Shown piece by piece: positions 33,830-41,391 of a DNA stretch of 64,000 nucleotides. The first letter of the stretch is position 1. Each line of letters starts with the position of its first letter. The DNA comes from Streptomyces profundus (lineage in GTDB: Bacteria; Actinomycetota; Actinomycetes; Streptomycetales; Streptomycetaceae). The notes beneath the pieces are model-generated. The model saw only the letters and a program-made list of their open reading frames with translations. It searched no databases and was not told the origin of the DNA. The stretch spans positions 62,001 to 126,000 of the forward strand of contig NZ_CP082362.1 of assembly GCF_020740535.1 (NCBI RefSeq). Reading direction: 5' to 3'. A program made the translations under genes and the position numbers.

Positions 33830-34684
33830 ATGATTCTGGTGACGGGTGCCACGGGCACCATCGGCGGGCCGCTGGTGCGGATCCTCGCCGAGGCGGGGGC
33901 GCCCTTCCGCGCCCTGGTGCGCGACGAGGCGAAGGGCCGCGCGCTCGGTTGCCCCTTCGTCGTCGGCGATCTGGACGATCCCGCGTCGCTGCCGCCCGCC
34001 TTCGAGGGCGTGGACCGGCTGCTGCTGAACGGCCCCGGCGCGCTGCCGGTCGCCGGGCGCCAGCCGATGATCGCCCAGCAGGGCGCCGCCATCGAGGCGG
34101 CGCTGGCCGCCGGCGTCTCCCGGGTGGTCAAGATCTCGGCCTGGCGACCGTCGCCGGACGCGCGCCTGTCGCCGCTGGCCCACTGGGAGATCGAACGCCA
34201 CCTGGCCGACTCGGGCCTGCCCTGGGCCACCCTCCAACCGACGGGCTTCTACCAGAACTTCGACAACGGGGCCGGTGGGCTCGTCCGGAACGGCGCGGTG
34301 ACCGGCCCCTACGGGGACGGCCGGGTGGCGTACATCGACGCGGCGGACATCGCCGCGTGCGCCGCCGCGCTGCTGACCGGCGAACGGGGCGCGGTGGCGC
34401 CGGGCGCCGGGGTCGCCTACCCGCTGACCGGGCCGCTGGCCCTGTCGCACGCCGAGATCGCCGACGCGCTGGGGGTGGCCTTCCACGACCAGACTCCCTC
34501 GGTCGCGGGGGCCGAACTGCGCGCCGGCGGCCTGCCCGCCTGGTTCGTCGATGACCTGCTGTGGCTCTACGCGGACCTGGCCGCCGGGGGGATGTCCGAG
34601 GTCACCACGGCCGTCAGAGAGCTGACCGGCCACGAGCCCCGCTCCCTCACCGCCTACCTGCGTGCGCGGACCCCCACGGGGTGA
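33830..34684 (+). CDS. NmrA-like NAD(P)H-binding oxidoreductase
   Basis: 284 residues, atypical SDR. MILVTGATGTIGGPLVRIL gives the GxxGxxG nucleotide site at 7-12; ALVRDEAKG and FVVGDLDDP fit the NmrA/quinone-oxidoreductase-2 group. VKISAWRPSPDARLSP and LQPTGFYQNF are typical active-site surroundings. The start is ATG 33830 with GGGAGG in front, not the earlier in-frame ATG. Probably regulated by the divergent TetR protein. Confidence 0.9.
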   Translation: MILVTGATGTIGGPLVRILAEAGAPFRALVRDEAKGRALGCPFVVGDLDDPASLPPAFEGVDRLLLNGPGALPVAGRQPMIAQQGAAIEAALAAGVSRVVKISAWRPSPDARLSPLAHWEIERHLADSGLPWATLQPTGFYQNFDNGAGGLVRNGAVTGPYGDGRVAYIDAADIAACAAALLTGERGAVAPGAGVAYPLTGPLALSHAEIADALGVAFHDQTPSVAGAELRAGGLPAWFVDDLLWLYADLAAGGMSEVTTAVRELTGHEPRSLTAYLRARTPTG

Positions 34685-34715
34685 GGGCCACGGGCCGCTG
34701 CCCCCGCCGGGCAGG

Positions 34716-34736
34716 GCGCCGGCCACCGGCCGGCGC
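34716..34736. terminator. Bidirectional hairpin between convergent NmrA-like and ATP-grasp genes
   Basis: Nine-base arm GCGCCGGCC pairs perfectly with its complement around the loop ACC. It lies between two stop codons in converging genes and would terminate both transcripts. Confidence 0.7.
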
Positions 34737-34748
34737 ACCTCACCGGGG

Positions 34749-35966
34749 TCATGGGGTGATCAGCGGGGTGATCGAGCCGGCCGCGCTCAGCGCCCGGTGC
34801 AGGGCGAGTTCGGCCGTGGCGCCCTCGGTCAACAGGATGCCGCTGCACCCCCGTTGGTCGGTCAGATGCCGCACCACGTCCCCCAGGGCCAGCGTCGGGT
34901 ACCACTCGGGGGAGCCGGGGAAGGCGGCCAGACCGTCGAGCCCCGACCAGCCGGTGAGGGTGCCGGGGCGGTCCGGGTAGACGAGCGCGAACGCGGTGGC
35001 CGGCCCGGTGCGTTCGGGGCCGTCGAGCAGGCCGGGGCGCCGGCCGAGCGTGGTGTCCACCAGCGCCTCGTAGACGTTGGTGGCCAGGGCGCGGCAGAGC
35101 GCCTCGCCGACCAGCGCGCCGCCGATGCGCCGGTTGATCTCCACCAGCTCCGGCCCCTCGGCGGTGAGGACGAACTCCACATGGGCGAAGCCCTCGCGGT
35201 GGCCGGCCGCCGCCAGCAGGCGGCGCACCCAGTCCTCGATGGCGCGCTCCTGGTCGGGCGGCAGGGCCACGGGGAAGGACGCCACCTCCTCGCGCACCGC
35301 CGGCGGGGGCGACAGCTGCCGGCTGAGGACGCCCAGGAGCCGGGTCTCCCCGCCCCAGCCGACGGTCTCCGCGCTGTACACGGGGCCCGGCACATAGGTC
35401 TCGGCGAAGAGGCCGCCGGTCAGCGCCTGTTGGCCGGCCTCGGCCAGCGCCCGGTCGAGCCCCGCCCGGTCCCGCACCAGCCACACGTTGCGGGACGAGG
35501 TGCCGGCCGAGTCCTTGAGGACGGCCGGCAGGCCGATCTCGCGCAGCACCGCCGGCGCCGCGTGGGGGCCCGGCTCCACCGGGACCGCCAGGACCCGGCC
35601 GAGGCCGCGTTCGGCGAGCAGTCGACGGACCCGCAGCTTGTCGCGGAGCAGCCGGACCCCGTCGGGCTCCGGCCCGGGGAGGCCGAACTCGGCGGCCAGT
35701 TCGGCGGCCGGGACGCTCCAGCCGTCCGTGGAGTTGACCAGCCCCACCAGGTCGGGGACGGCGCGCAGCGCGGCCCGGCAGGCGGCCTGGTCGCGGGTGT
35801 CGACGTCGACGATGTCCAGGGCGTCCGGCGGCAGTCGGGCCAGCTCGTGGCGGTAGATGGCGCGGGCCCCGGTGAGCAGCACGAACCGGTGCCCGGCCCC
35901 GGCCACCGCCTCGACGGTGTTGACCAGTCCGAAGCTCAGGGTCTCCAGGGCGGCGATGGTGGTCAT
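34749..35966 (-). CDS. ATP-grasp ligase
   Basis: 405 residues. The N-terminal preATP-grasp part (LETLSFGLVNTVEAVAGAG) leads to the ATP-binding lysines in LRDKLRVRRLL and GLPAVLKDSAGTSSRNV; the metal-binding end is GPELVEINRRIGGALVGEA with Glu/Asn ligands. The closest families join a carboxylate to an amine (L-amino-acid ligase, carboxylate-amine ligase). Overlaps the methyltransferase gene by ATGA, so both are co-translated. It probably makes an amide or dipeptide that the methyltransferase modifies. PLP and reductase genes nearby suggest a small natural-product pathway. Substrates unknown. Confidence 0.85.
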   Translation of the reverse strand: MTTIAALETLSFGLVNTVEAVAGAGHRFVLLTGARAIYRHELARLPPDALDIVDVDTRDQAACRAALRAVPDLVGLVNSTDGWSVPAAELAAEFGLPGPEPDGVRLLRDKLRVRRLLAERGLGRVLAVPVEPGPHAAPAVLREIGLPAVLKDSAGTSSRNVWLVRDRAGLDRALAEAGQQALTGGLFAETYVPGPVYSAETVGWGGETRLLGVLSRQLSPPPAVREEVASFPVALPPDQERAIEDWVRRLLAAAGHREGFAHVEFVLTAEGPELVEINRRIGGALVGEALCRALATNVYEALVDTTLGRRPGLLDGPERTGPATAFALVYPDRPGTLTGWSGLDGLAAFPGSPEWYPTLALGDVVRHLTDQRGCSGILLTEGATAELALHRALSAAGSITPLITP

Positions 35967-36739
35967 GCGTCTTCTCGCTTCCGCTCGTCGCCGGTCGGCC
36001 CACCGGGCCTGACGCCGCGCACGATCAGCCGGCGGGCGCGCTGGTCGTAGGGGGAGAGGTCGAAGTCGCCATGGCAACTGACCTCGGTGAAGCCGGCGTT
36101 CTCGAAGAGCGCGCGCAACTCGGCCGCGCTGTACAGCTGGGAGGTGATCGACGCCTCGCGGGCGGTGGCGCCCCGCACGAGCGTCCAGTCGGTGCGCAGC
36201 CGTGTCCAGTCGTCCAACACCGTGTCCCGTTGCACCACATACGCGTCGTCCAACTCGACGACCTGGGGCCGTCCGATCCAGCCGGCCAGCACCTCCTTGC
36301 CCATCAGGTCGATCACCAACTCGCCGCCGGGCACCAGCGAGGCGTACGCGTTGCGCAGCACCCGCAGGTTGTCCTCGGGGGCGTCGAAGTAGCCGAAGGA
36401 GGTGAAAACGTTGAGCACCACGTCGTAGCTCTCCGGCTCCACATGGGTCAGCATGTCGCCCTGGACCAGCCGGACCTGGACGCCGGCGGCGGCGCAGGCG
36501 GCGCGGGCGCGGTCCAGCATCGCGGGGCTGAGGTCGAGCCCGGTGACCCGGCAGCCGGCGCGCGCCAGCGGCACCGCGTAGAGCGCGGGCCCGCAGGCCA
36601 GGTCCAACACCCGGGTCCCCGCCGGGTGGTCGAACAGCGGGGACCCCTCGACCAGTTCGGCGATCGCGGCGCGTCGTCGTGGGGGGAACATCACCTCGGA
36701 GAAATCGACCCAAAAACCGTCATCCTCGTACCAGTGCAT
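35963..36739 (-). CDS. SAM-dependent methyltransferase
   Basis: 258 residues, class I fold. Motif I is RVLDLACGPALYAVPLA at about 44, the ribose-binding Asp in GLDLSPAMLDRA, motif II VRLVQGDMLTH, then FTSFGYFDAPEDNLRVLRN and PGGELVIDLMGKE. A C-terminal beta segment follows as in small-molecule N- or O-methyltransferases. First gene of a two-gene operon with the ATP-grasp ligase. Start ATG 36739 with GAGGTG 8 nt before. Divergent from the sigma-factor operon across a 427-bp region with repeated motifs. Confidence 0.9.
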   Translation of the reverse strand: MHWYEDDGFWVDFSEVMFPPRRRAAIAELVEGSPLFDHPAGTRVLDLACGPALYAVPLARAGCRVTGLDLSPAMLDRARAACAAAGVQVRLVQGDMLTHVEPESYDVVLNVFTSFGYFDAPEDNLRVLRNAYASLVPGGELVIDLMGKEVLAGWIGRPQVVELDDAYVVQRDTVLDDWTRLRTDWTLVRGATAREASITSQLYSAAELRALFENAGFTEVSCHGDFDLSPYDQRARRLIVRGVRPGGPTGDERKREDA

Positions 36740-37166
36740 CGGTGGGACACCTCGCTTCCGGTAGCGGCCGGCTCGGAGTGTACCCGGGGGCGGCGGACGG
36801 TGAAATAGAGACCTCCCCGGCTGTTCTTCGGAACATGGAAATCCTTTACCCGACGGAGGCGTACCGGCCGCGGCGCGGGGGAACACGCGACGGCGGAACG
36901 GGAAATCCGCCGGGGTCGCACTCGCCTCGCTTTTGGTTCCGGAACAGAAACCTTCCGGTACCGCGCCGACCGGGAAATCCGGCCGCCGACCGGCGGGTCG
37001 AACGGCCAGCGACCACCGGCCAGGCGCAGGGTGCAGCGGCCTTTCACTTGAGAAGTCGGCAGCCGCGACAGGTAAGTTCCCGGCACTCCGCAATGCGTTT
37101 TCGGATGACGAAAATCCTGCCGCACATATCGTCACCCGAACCGCGCGATGTCACCATGGTCGTGTC
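36740..37166. promoter_or_regulatory. 427-bp divergent control region with repeated GGAAC / GAAATCC motifs
   Basis: No gene seen. GAAATCC occurs at 36838, 36902 and 36974, and GAAAATCC at 37110. GGAAC occurs at 36830, 36880, 36895 and 36941, twice as GGAAC-N3-4 before GAAATCC. GTTCCGGAAC (36936-36945) is a perfect palindrome and TTTTCG-GATGA-CGAAAA (37098-37114) an inverted repeat. GGAAC is a common ECF -35 element, so some copies may be promoters read by the SigC-like factor encoded to the right; that is inference. Confidence 0.5.
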
Positions 37167-37826
37167 ATGGAACCTGGCCGGACGTTGCGCGCCACGAGAG
37201 CCACCGTATTCGCGGGGCTCTGCGTGGTGCTCACCGTTTCCAGTCACACGCTGATGTCCGGGGATTCCGTTTCCTGGCCGACACTCGGGGTGGTTTTCCT
37301 CGGTGTCTGGATCGGCGTGGTGGCGTTCACCGACCGCGAGCGGGGGCCGGTCGCCGTCATCGCCTCGGCGCTCGGCACCCAGGCCCTGCTGCATGTCACG
37401 CTCTCGTTGGGGCATGTCGTCGGGCCGGCGCCGGCCCCCGCCGCGCGCCCCCATCCGGCGCCTGGGGACGCGGCGCACGCCGCGACCGTGACGCTCACCG
37501 GCGCCCATGAGGAGCATGGCTCCACGGCGTGGATGCTCGCTGCGCATCTGGCGTTGGCGCTGCTCAGCGCGGTCTGGCTGTGGTGGGGCGAACGCGCGCT
37601 CTTCCGGCTGCTCGGCCGGGCCGCCGACCGGGTGTGGCCGCCCCCGCCGCCCCTCGCCACGCCGCCGACCGCTTCGACTCCCCCGCGCCGGCGGCGCGTC
37701 GGCCCCGACGACCAACGGGAGCCGCCGTGGCCCGGATGGGCGCGCCGGTTCGGCTCCCGGGGGCCGCCCCCGCTCCGCGCGCTCCCCGCGCCCCTTCCGC
37801 GCCCCCACCGGGCCCGCCCCGCCTGA
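37167..37826 (+). CDS. Small membrane protein with histidine-bearing loop, upstream of ECF sigma gene
   Basis: 219 residues. Four hydrophobic helices: about 13-32, 36-53, 60-84 and 116-135. Between helices 3 and 4 lies a loop of about 30 residues with several histidines (HPAPGDAAHAATV, GAHEEHGS), and more His flank the helices, suggesting metal or proton sensing at the outer face. The last 75 residues are Pro/Arg-rich and probably cytoplasmic and disordered. I do not recognise a named family. It precedes the SigC-like sigma gene by 102 bp in the same direction, so it could be its membrane partner. The start is uncertain: no clear Shine-Dalgarno before ATG 37167. Confidence 0.65.
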   Translation: MEPGRTLRATRATVFAGLCVVLTVSSHTLMSGDSVSWPTLGVVFLGVWIGVVAFTDRERGPVAVIASALGTQALLHVTLSLGHVVGPAPAPAARPHPAPGDAAHAATVTLTGAHEEHGSTAWMLAAHLALALLSAVWLWWGERALFRLLGRAADRVWPPPPPLATPPTASTPPRRRRVGPDDQREPPWPGWARRFGSRGPPPLRALPAPLPRPHRARPA

Positions 37827-37928
37827 CGGACCACGTCACGTCCGTCCTGTCCTCGGGGGGAGCCCGGGCTCCCCCACGCCGTGCCACCTCCCCGGGGGAC
37901 GGCACGTTCCGCGAAAGGCGACAGGACC

Positions 37929-38618
37929 GTGACCTCAACACTCGCCGCTCCGCCAGGCCGGCGGCCGGCCGCCCACGCCGGTCAACCCCCCCATGAGCAG
38001 GGCGACATACGCAAGGACGCGGCGGCGGTGCGCGCCCTCGCGCTCGATCCGGCGCGCGCCGACGACGCCACCGTCACCCGGTGGGCGCTGGCCGCCCGCA
38101 CCGGCGAGGCGCGCGCGGTCGAGCTCTTCGTGCGCGCCGTGCGCGACGATCTCCAGCGCTATCTGGCCCGGTTGAGCGGCGATCCGCAGGGCGCAGAGGA
38201 CCTCGCCCAGGACACGTTGCTGCGCGCGCTGCGCAGCCTGCCGGCGTTCGAGGGCCGCTCGTCGGCCCGCACCTGGCTGTTGACCATCGCGCGGCGCACC
38301 GTGATCGACCGGGTCCGCTACGAGCGCTCCCGTCCCCGGCTGGCCGACACCTCCGACTGGCTCTCCGTGGTGGAACGCCAACAGCGCGGCCAGGTACCGG
38401 GCTTCGAGGAGCGGGTGGCGCTGGACGAACTGCTCGCCCGCCTCCCCACCGACCGGGCCACCGCCTTCCGGCTCACCCAGATCGTGGGCCTGCCCTACGC
38501 GGAGGTGGCGGCGGCCAGCGGGTGCCCCATCGGGACCGTGCGCTCCCGGGTGGCGCGGGCCCGGCAGACCTTGGTCACCCAACTCACCACCGCCGAGGCC
38601 GATCGGCCCCTGCCGTGA
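37929..38618 (+). CDS. ECF RNA polymerase sigma factor, SigC-like
   Basis: 229 residues. Region 2 is LFVRAVRDDLQRYLARLSGD then GAEDLAQDTLLRALRSLPAF and the -10 recognition segment ARTWLLTIARRTVIDRVRYER. Region 4 is LPTDRATAFRLTQIVGLPYAEVA then GCPIGTVRSRVARARQTL. The wording (FxxxSSARTWLLxIAR, LTQLLGLxYADAA, CGCPVGTIRSRVARAR) is close to mycobacterial SigC, a factor without a classical anti-sigma that has been linked to copper nutrition. A 50-residue N-terminal extension precedes region 2. GTG 37929 with an AGG-containing spacer is preferred over the earlier ATG. Confidence 0.88.
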   Translation: MTSTLAAPPGRRPAAHAGQPPHEQGDIRKDAAAVRALALDPARADDATVTRWALAARTGEARAVELFVRAVRDDLQRYLARLSGDPQGAEDLAQDTLLRALRSLPAFEGRSSARTWLLTIARRTVIDRVRYERSRPRLADTSDWLSVVERQQRGQVPGFEERVALDELLARLPTDRATAFRLTQIVGLPYAEVAAASGCPIGTVRSRVARARQTLVTQLTTAEADRPLP

Positions 38619-38727
38619 CCCCGCGCCCGGCCGCGGCGCACCCGCGCGGCCGGGCGCCGGCCCCGTCCAACGCCCGCCGTCCGGCGCCGACCGCGCCGGA
38701 TTCCCCACGAGTCGAGGTGGCGACGCC

Positions 38728-39786
38728 ATGCGAAGGCACGAGGAGAACACCCCCGGAACCGCGGTGGTGCACGCGCACATCACCGACGCCATCAAGGCCC
38801 CCGACCTGGTCCGGCTCTCCCCCAACACCGTGCTGGCGCGTTTCGAGACGCTCAAGGTGTACGCCGCGCTCGGCGCGGTGCGGACGTTACGGGAGCGGGG
38901 CGTCATCCGCCCGGGACAGACGCTCGTCGACAGCTCCAGCGGGATCTACGCGCTGGCCCTGGCGATGGCCGCGCACCGACACGGACTGCGCTGCCACATC
39001 GTGGCGTCCACCACCGTGGACGCCACCACCCGGGTGCAGTTGGAGATCCTGGGCGCCACCATCGACCAGATGCCGCCGTCCGACGATCTGCGCCTGGACC
39101 AGGAACGCCGGGTGGAGCGGGTGCGCGAACTCGTCGCGGGACGCCCCGACATGCACTGGATGCGGCAGTACCACGACGCGGTGCACTACGCGGGCTACCG
39201 CGAGTTCGCCGCCCTGGTGGCGGCGGCGCTGCCCGGACGGGAGCTGACGGTGGTCGGCTCGGTCGGCACCGGCTCCTCCACCGGCGGACTCGTGCTGCCG
39301 CTGCGTCAACACGGCCTGGACGCACGGCTGGTCGGCGTCCAACCGTTCGGCAGCGTCACCTTCGGCAGCGAACGGTTCCTGGATCCGGAGGCCATCATCG
39401 CCGGCATCGGCAGCGCCATCCCGTTCGCCAACGTCCGCCACCAGCTCTACGACGGACTGCACTGGATCGACTTCCGGCACGCGATGGCCGGCTCCGTCGC
39501 CCTGCTGCGCGGGCACGCGGTGTTCGCCGGGCTCTCCACGGGCGCGGCGCATCTGGCGGCCCAGTGGGAGGCGGCCAGGCGGCCCGAGCGCACCCATCTG
39601 GTGATCGGCGCCGACACCGGGCACCGCTATGCCGAACGCGCCTTCGCCCGCCACCGGGAGGCGCCCGACCCGCGCACGCTCAAACCGCACCAGATCACCG
39701 AGCTCGCCGATCTGCGACCGCCCTGGTCGGCGATGGAGTGGGGGCGCCGCCCCTACTCGCCGGGCCGGCCGACCGGGCGGATCTGA
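38728..39786 (+). CDS. PLP-dependent enzyme of the cysteine synthase fold, with TTA codon
   Basis: 352 residues, fold type II. LARFETLKVYAALGAV near residue 33 holds the likely PLP lysine; DSSSGIYALALAMAAHRHG is the substrate loop (usual SSSGNxGxA); GSVGTGSSTGGL is the phosphate-binding loop. These diverge from true cysteine synthase, resembling enzymes that build unusual amino acids (for instance SbnA-type) in metallophore or peptide pathways. Codon 54 is TTA (38887-38889), translated in streptomycetes by the bldA tRNA, a mark of developmentally controlled or secondary-metabolism genes. Lies 109 bp after the sigma gene, same direction. Product unknown. Confidence 0.8.
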   Translation: MRRHEENTPGTAVVHAHITDAIKAPDLVRLSPNTVLARFETLKVYAALGAVRTLRERGVIRPGQTLVDSSSGIYALALAMAAHRHGLRCHIVASTTVDATTRVQLEILGATIDQMPPSDDLRLDQERRVERVRELVAGRPDMHWMRQYHDAVHYAGYREFAALVAAALPGRELTVVGSVGTGSSTGGLVLPLRQHGLDARLVGVQPFGSVTFGSERFLDPEAIIAGIGSAIPFANVRHQLYDGLHWIDFRHAMAGSVALLRGHAVFAGLSTGAAHLAAQWEAARRPERTHLVIGADTGHRYAERAFARHREAPDPRTLKPHQITELADLRPPWSAMEWGRRPYSPGRPTGRI

Positions 39787-39790
39787 CGGT

Positions 39791-39826
39791 GATGGCTGTG
39801 ATGGCTGTGATGGCTGTGATGGTGGT
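39791..39826. repeat. 9-bp tandem repeat GATGGCTGT
   Basis: Three perfect copies (39791-39817) and a degenerate fourth lie 5 bp after the PLP-enzyme stop and 25 bp before the convergent SIP stop. Microsatellite at a convergent gene boundary, like those at 3173 and 46641. Confidence 0.9.
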
Positions 39827-39850
39827 GATCCGACGCGGTGCGAGGGCGGC

Positions 39851-40702
39851 TCAGCCCTGGCCGGCCTCCTGCTCGGCCTCGATCCGCTGGTTCCACTCGG
39901 CCTTGCTCGACTGCCAGCCGTCCTCGTCGCTGCCCTTGCGCCAGTAGCCGGAGACGGACTTCACGCCCTCGCGCGGCAACCCCCGGTCGTGGCGCAGATG
40001 GCGGCGGAGCGCCTTGACCATGTGCGCCTCGCCGTGGACGAACACCTGCACCTCGCCGGGCGGGAAGTCGAGCGCGGTCACGGCGTCCACGACCGCGTCG
40101 CCGACCCGCCGCTCGCCCCGGTGCAGCCAGTGCACCTCGACCGGGCCGGCGGGAACGGCGAGCTTCTGCTCCTCCTCGGGCCCGGCCACCTCGATATAGG
40201 CCACCGCCCTGGCCCCCTCGGGCAGCCCGGCGAGCCCGGCCGCGATGGCCGGCAGCGCGCTCTCGTCACCGGCCAGCAGATGCCAGTCGGCGTCGGCCGA
40301 GGGCGCGTAGCCGCCGCCGGGACCCAGCAGGTACAGCTCGTCGCCGGACCGCGCCGCCGCGGCCCAGGGGCCGGCGAGACCCTGGTCGCCGTGGTACACG
40401 AAGTCGACGGTCAGCTGCCGTGCCTCGGCGTCCCAGGCGGCGACCGTGTAGGTGCGCGTCCGGGGCCAGGAAGCACGCGGCAGCTCCGCGCGGATGGTCG
40501 CGATGTCGAACGGCTCGGGGTAGGTCACCCCCGGCGCGGGGAAGAGCAGTTTGACGTAGTGGTCGGTGCAGCCGCTGGTCGCGAAGTCCCGCAGTCCCTC
40601 ACCGGCGAACACCACGCGGATCATGTGGGGGGTGAGGCGCTCCTTGTGCAGCACCCGCGCGCGGTGGGTCTGAACGGGCCTGGGGGTGGGACGGTCGCTC
40701 AC
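39851..40702 (-). CDS. Siderophore-interacting protein (flavin-dependent ferric reductase)
   Basis: 283 residues. FAD-binding part: RARVLHKERLTPHMIRVVF, then PRTRTYTVAAWD (RxYT motif) and DFVYHGDQGLAGPWAAAARSG, GDELYLLGPGG. C-terminal SIP domain: FVHGEAHMVKALRRHLRHD and SVSGYWRKG. It frees iron from imported ferric siderophores by reduction in the cytoplasm. Promoter carries a clear DtxR-type iron box at 40754-40772, so expression should rise when iron is low. It is next to, but convergent with, the PLP/sigma operon, which hints at a metal theme. Confidence 0.94.
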   Translation of the reverse strand: MSDRPTPRPVQTHRARVLHKERLTPHMIRVVFAGEGLRDFATSGCTDHYVKLLFPAPGVTYPEPFDIATIRAELPRASWPRTRTYTVAAWDAEARQLTVDFVYHGDQGLAGPWAAAARSGDELYLLGPGGGYAPSADADWHLLAGDESALPAIAAGLAGLPEGARAVAYIEVAGPEEEQKLAVPAGPVEVHWLHRGERRVGDAVVDAVTALDFPPGEVQVFVHGEAHMVKALRRHLRHDRGLPREGVKSVSGYWRKGSDEDGWQSSKAEWNQRIEAEQEAGQG

Positions 40703-40753
40703 GGGGAACTCCTGGCTCGGGGCGGGTGGTGCACGGACGACACCCAGATCAAG

Positions 40754-40772
40754 TTAGGCAAGCCTCACCTCA
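40754..40772. promoter_or_regulatory. Iron box (DmdR/IdeR/DtxR-type operator) of the SIP gene
   Basis: TTAGGCAAGCCTCACCTCA closely follows the 19-bp consensus of actinobacterial iron boxes (TTAGGTTAGGCTCACCTAA), with TTAGG and TCACCT arms kept. It sits 52 bp before the start of a siderophore-reductase gene, the expected location. Confidence 0.85.
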
Positions 40773-40815
40773 CTGTACGTCGAAGTCAAGCGAGCCGCCC
40801 GCCACCGCCCCCGCG

Positions 40816-41370
40816 CTACCCGCCGAGCCCGGGGACGACCACGGCACCCGGCAGCTGGGACAGCGCCTCACCCGGCACGATCAGCTTGCCCCTGCGGCTC
40901 CCGCTGCCGATCAGGACGTGCGGCAGCTCCAGCACCGCCGGATCGAGCAGCAGCGGCCAGTCCGCCGGCAGCCCGATCGGGGTGATCCCGCCGTACTCCA
41001 TCCCCGTGGCCTCGACCGCGGTCTCACGCGGCGCGAACGACGCCTTGCGGACGCCGAGTTGCTTGCGCACCACGCCGTTGACGTCGATCCGGCTGGTGGC
41101 GAGCACCACGGCGGCGGCCAGCGAGGTCTCGCCGGCGCGCTTGCCGGCGATCACCACGCAGTTGGCCGAGGCCGTGGCCAGATCGGCGCCATAGGTCTCG
41201 ACGAAGACGGCGGTGTCGGCCCGTTCCGGGTCGCTGTCCACCCACAGCAGCCGATCGACCGGCACCCTCCCCGTCCAGGTGGCGACGGCAGCCGCGACGG
41301 CGGGGCAGAGCGGTTCTTCGACCTCGGGGAGGGGAGTCGCCTCGGCGAAGTCACCAATGGGAGCACGCAT
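40816..41370 (-). CDS. YbaK/EbsC-type aminoacyl-tRNA deacylase
   Basis: 184 residues, single editing domain. Conserved: ADLATASANCVVIAGK, LATSRIDVNGVVRKQLGVRKASFAP (lysine and arginine of the active site), GMEYGGITPIGLPADWPLLLD and GSGSRRGKLIVP. Such proteins hydrolyse mischarged tRNAs. GTG 41379 is an alternative start; the short distance to a GGTACGGT element suggests a leaderless message. Lies 22 bp after the XRE-cupin gene, same strand, so possibly co-transcribed. Confidence 0.93.
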   Translation of the reverse strand: MRAPIGDFAEATPLPEVEEPLCPAVAAAVATWTGRVPVDRLLWVDSDPERADTAVFVETYGADLATASANCVVIAGKRAGETSLAAAVVLATSRIDVNGVVRKQLGVRKASFAPRETAVEATGMEYGGITPIGLPADWPLLLDPAVLELPHVLIGSGSRRGKLIVPGEALSQLPGAVVVPGLGG

Positions 41371-41391
41371 GGCGGGCACCGTACCAGGCGC

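Noticed and set aside
37098..37114. TTTTCG-GATGA-CGAAAA as a Zur box
   Set aside because: Zur sites have the order GAAAA...TTTTC; here the arms are inverted, so the match is superficial.
34749..40702. Classic siderophore (NRPS or NIS synthetase) cluster
   Set aside because: No adenylation, IucA/IucC or exporter gene is present; only a non-NRPS hypothesis remains.
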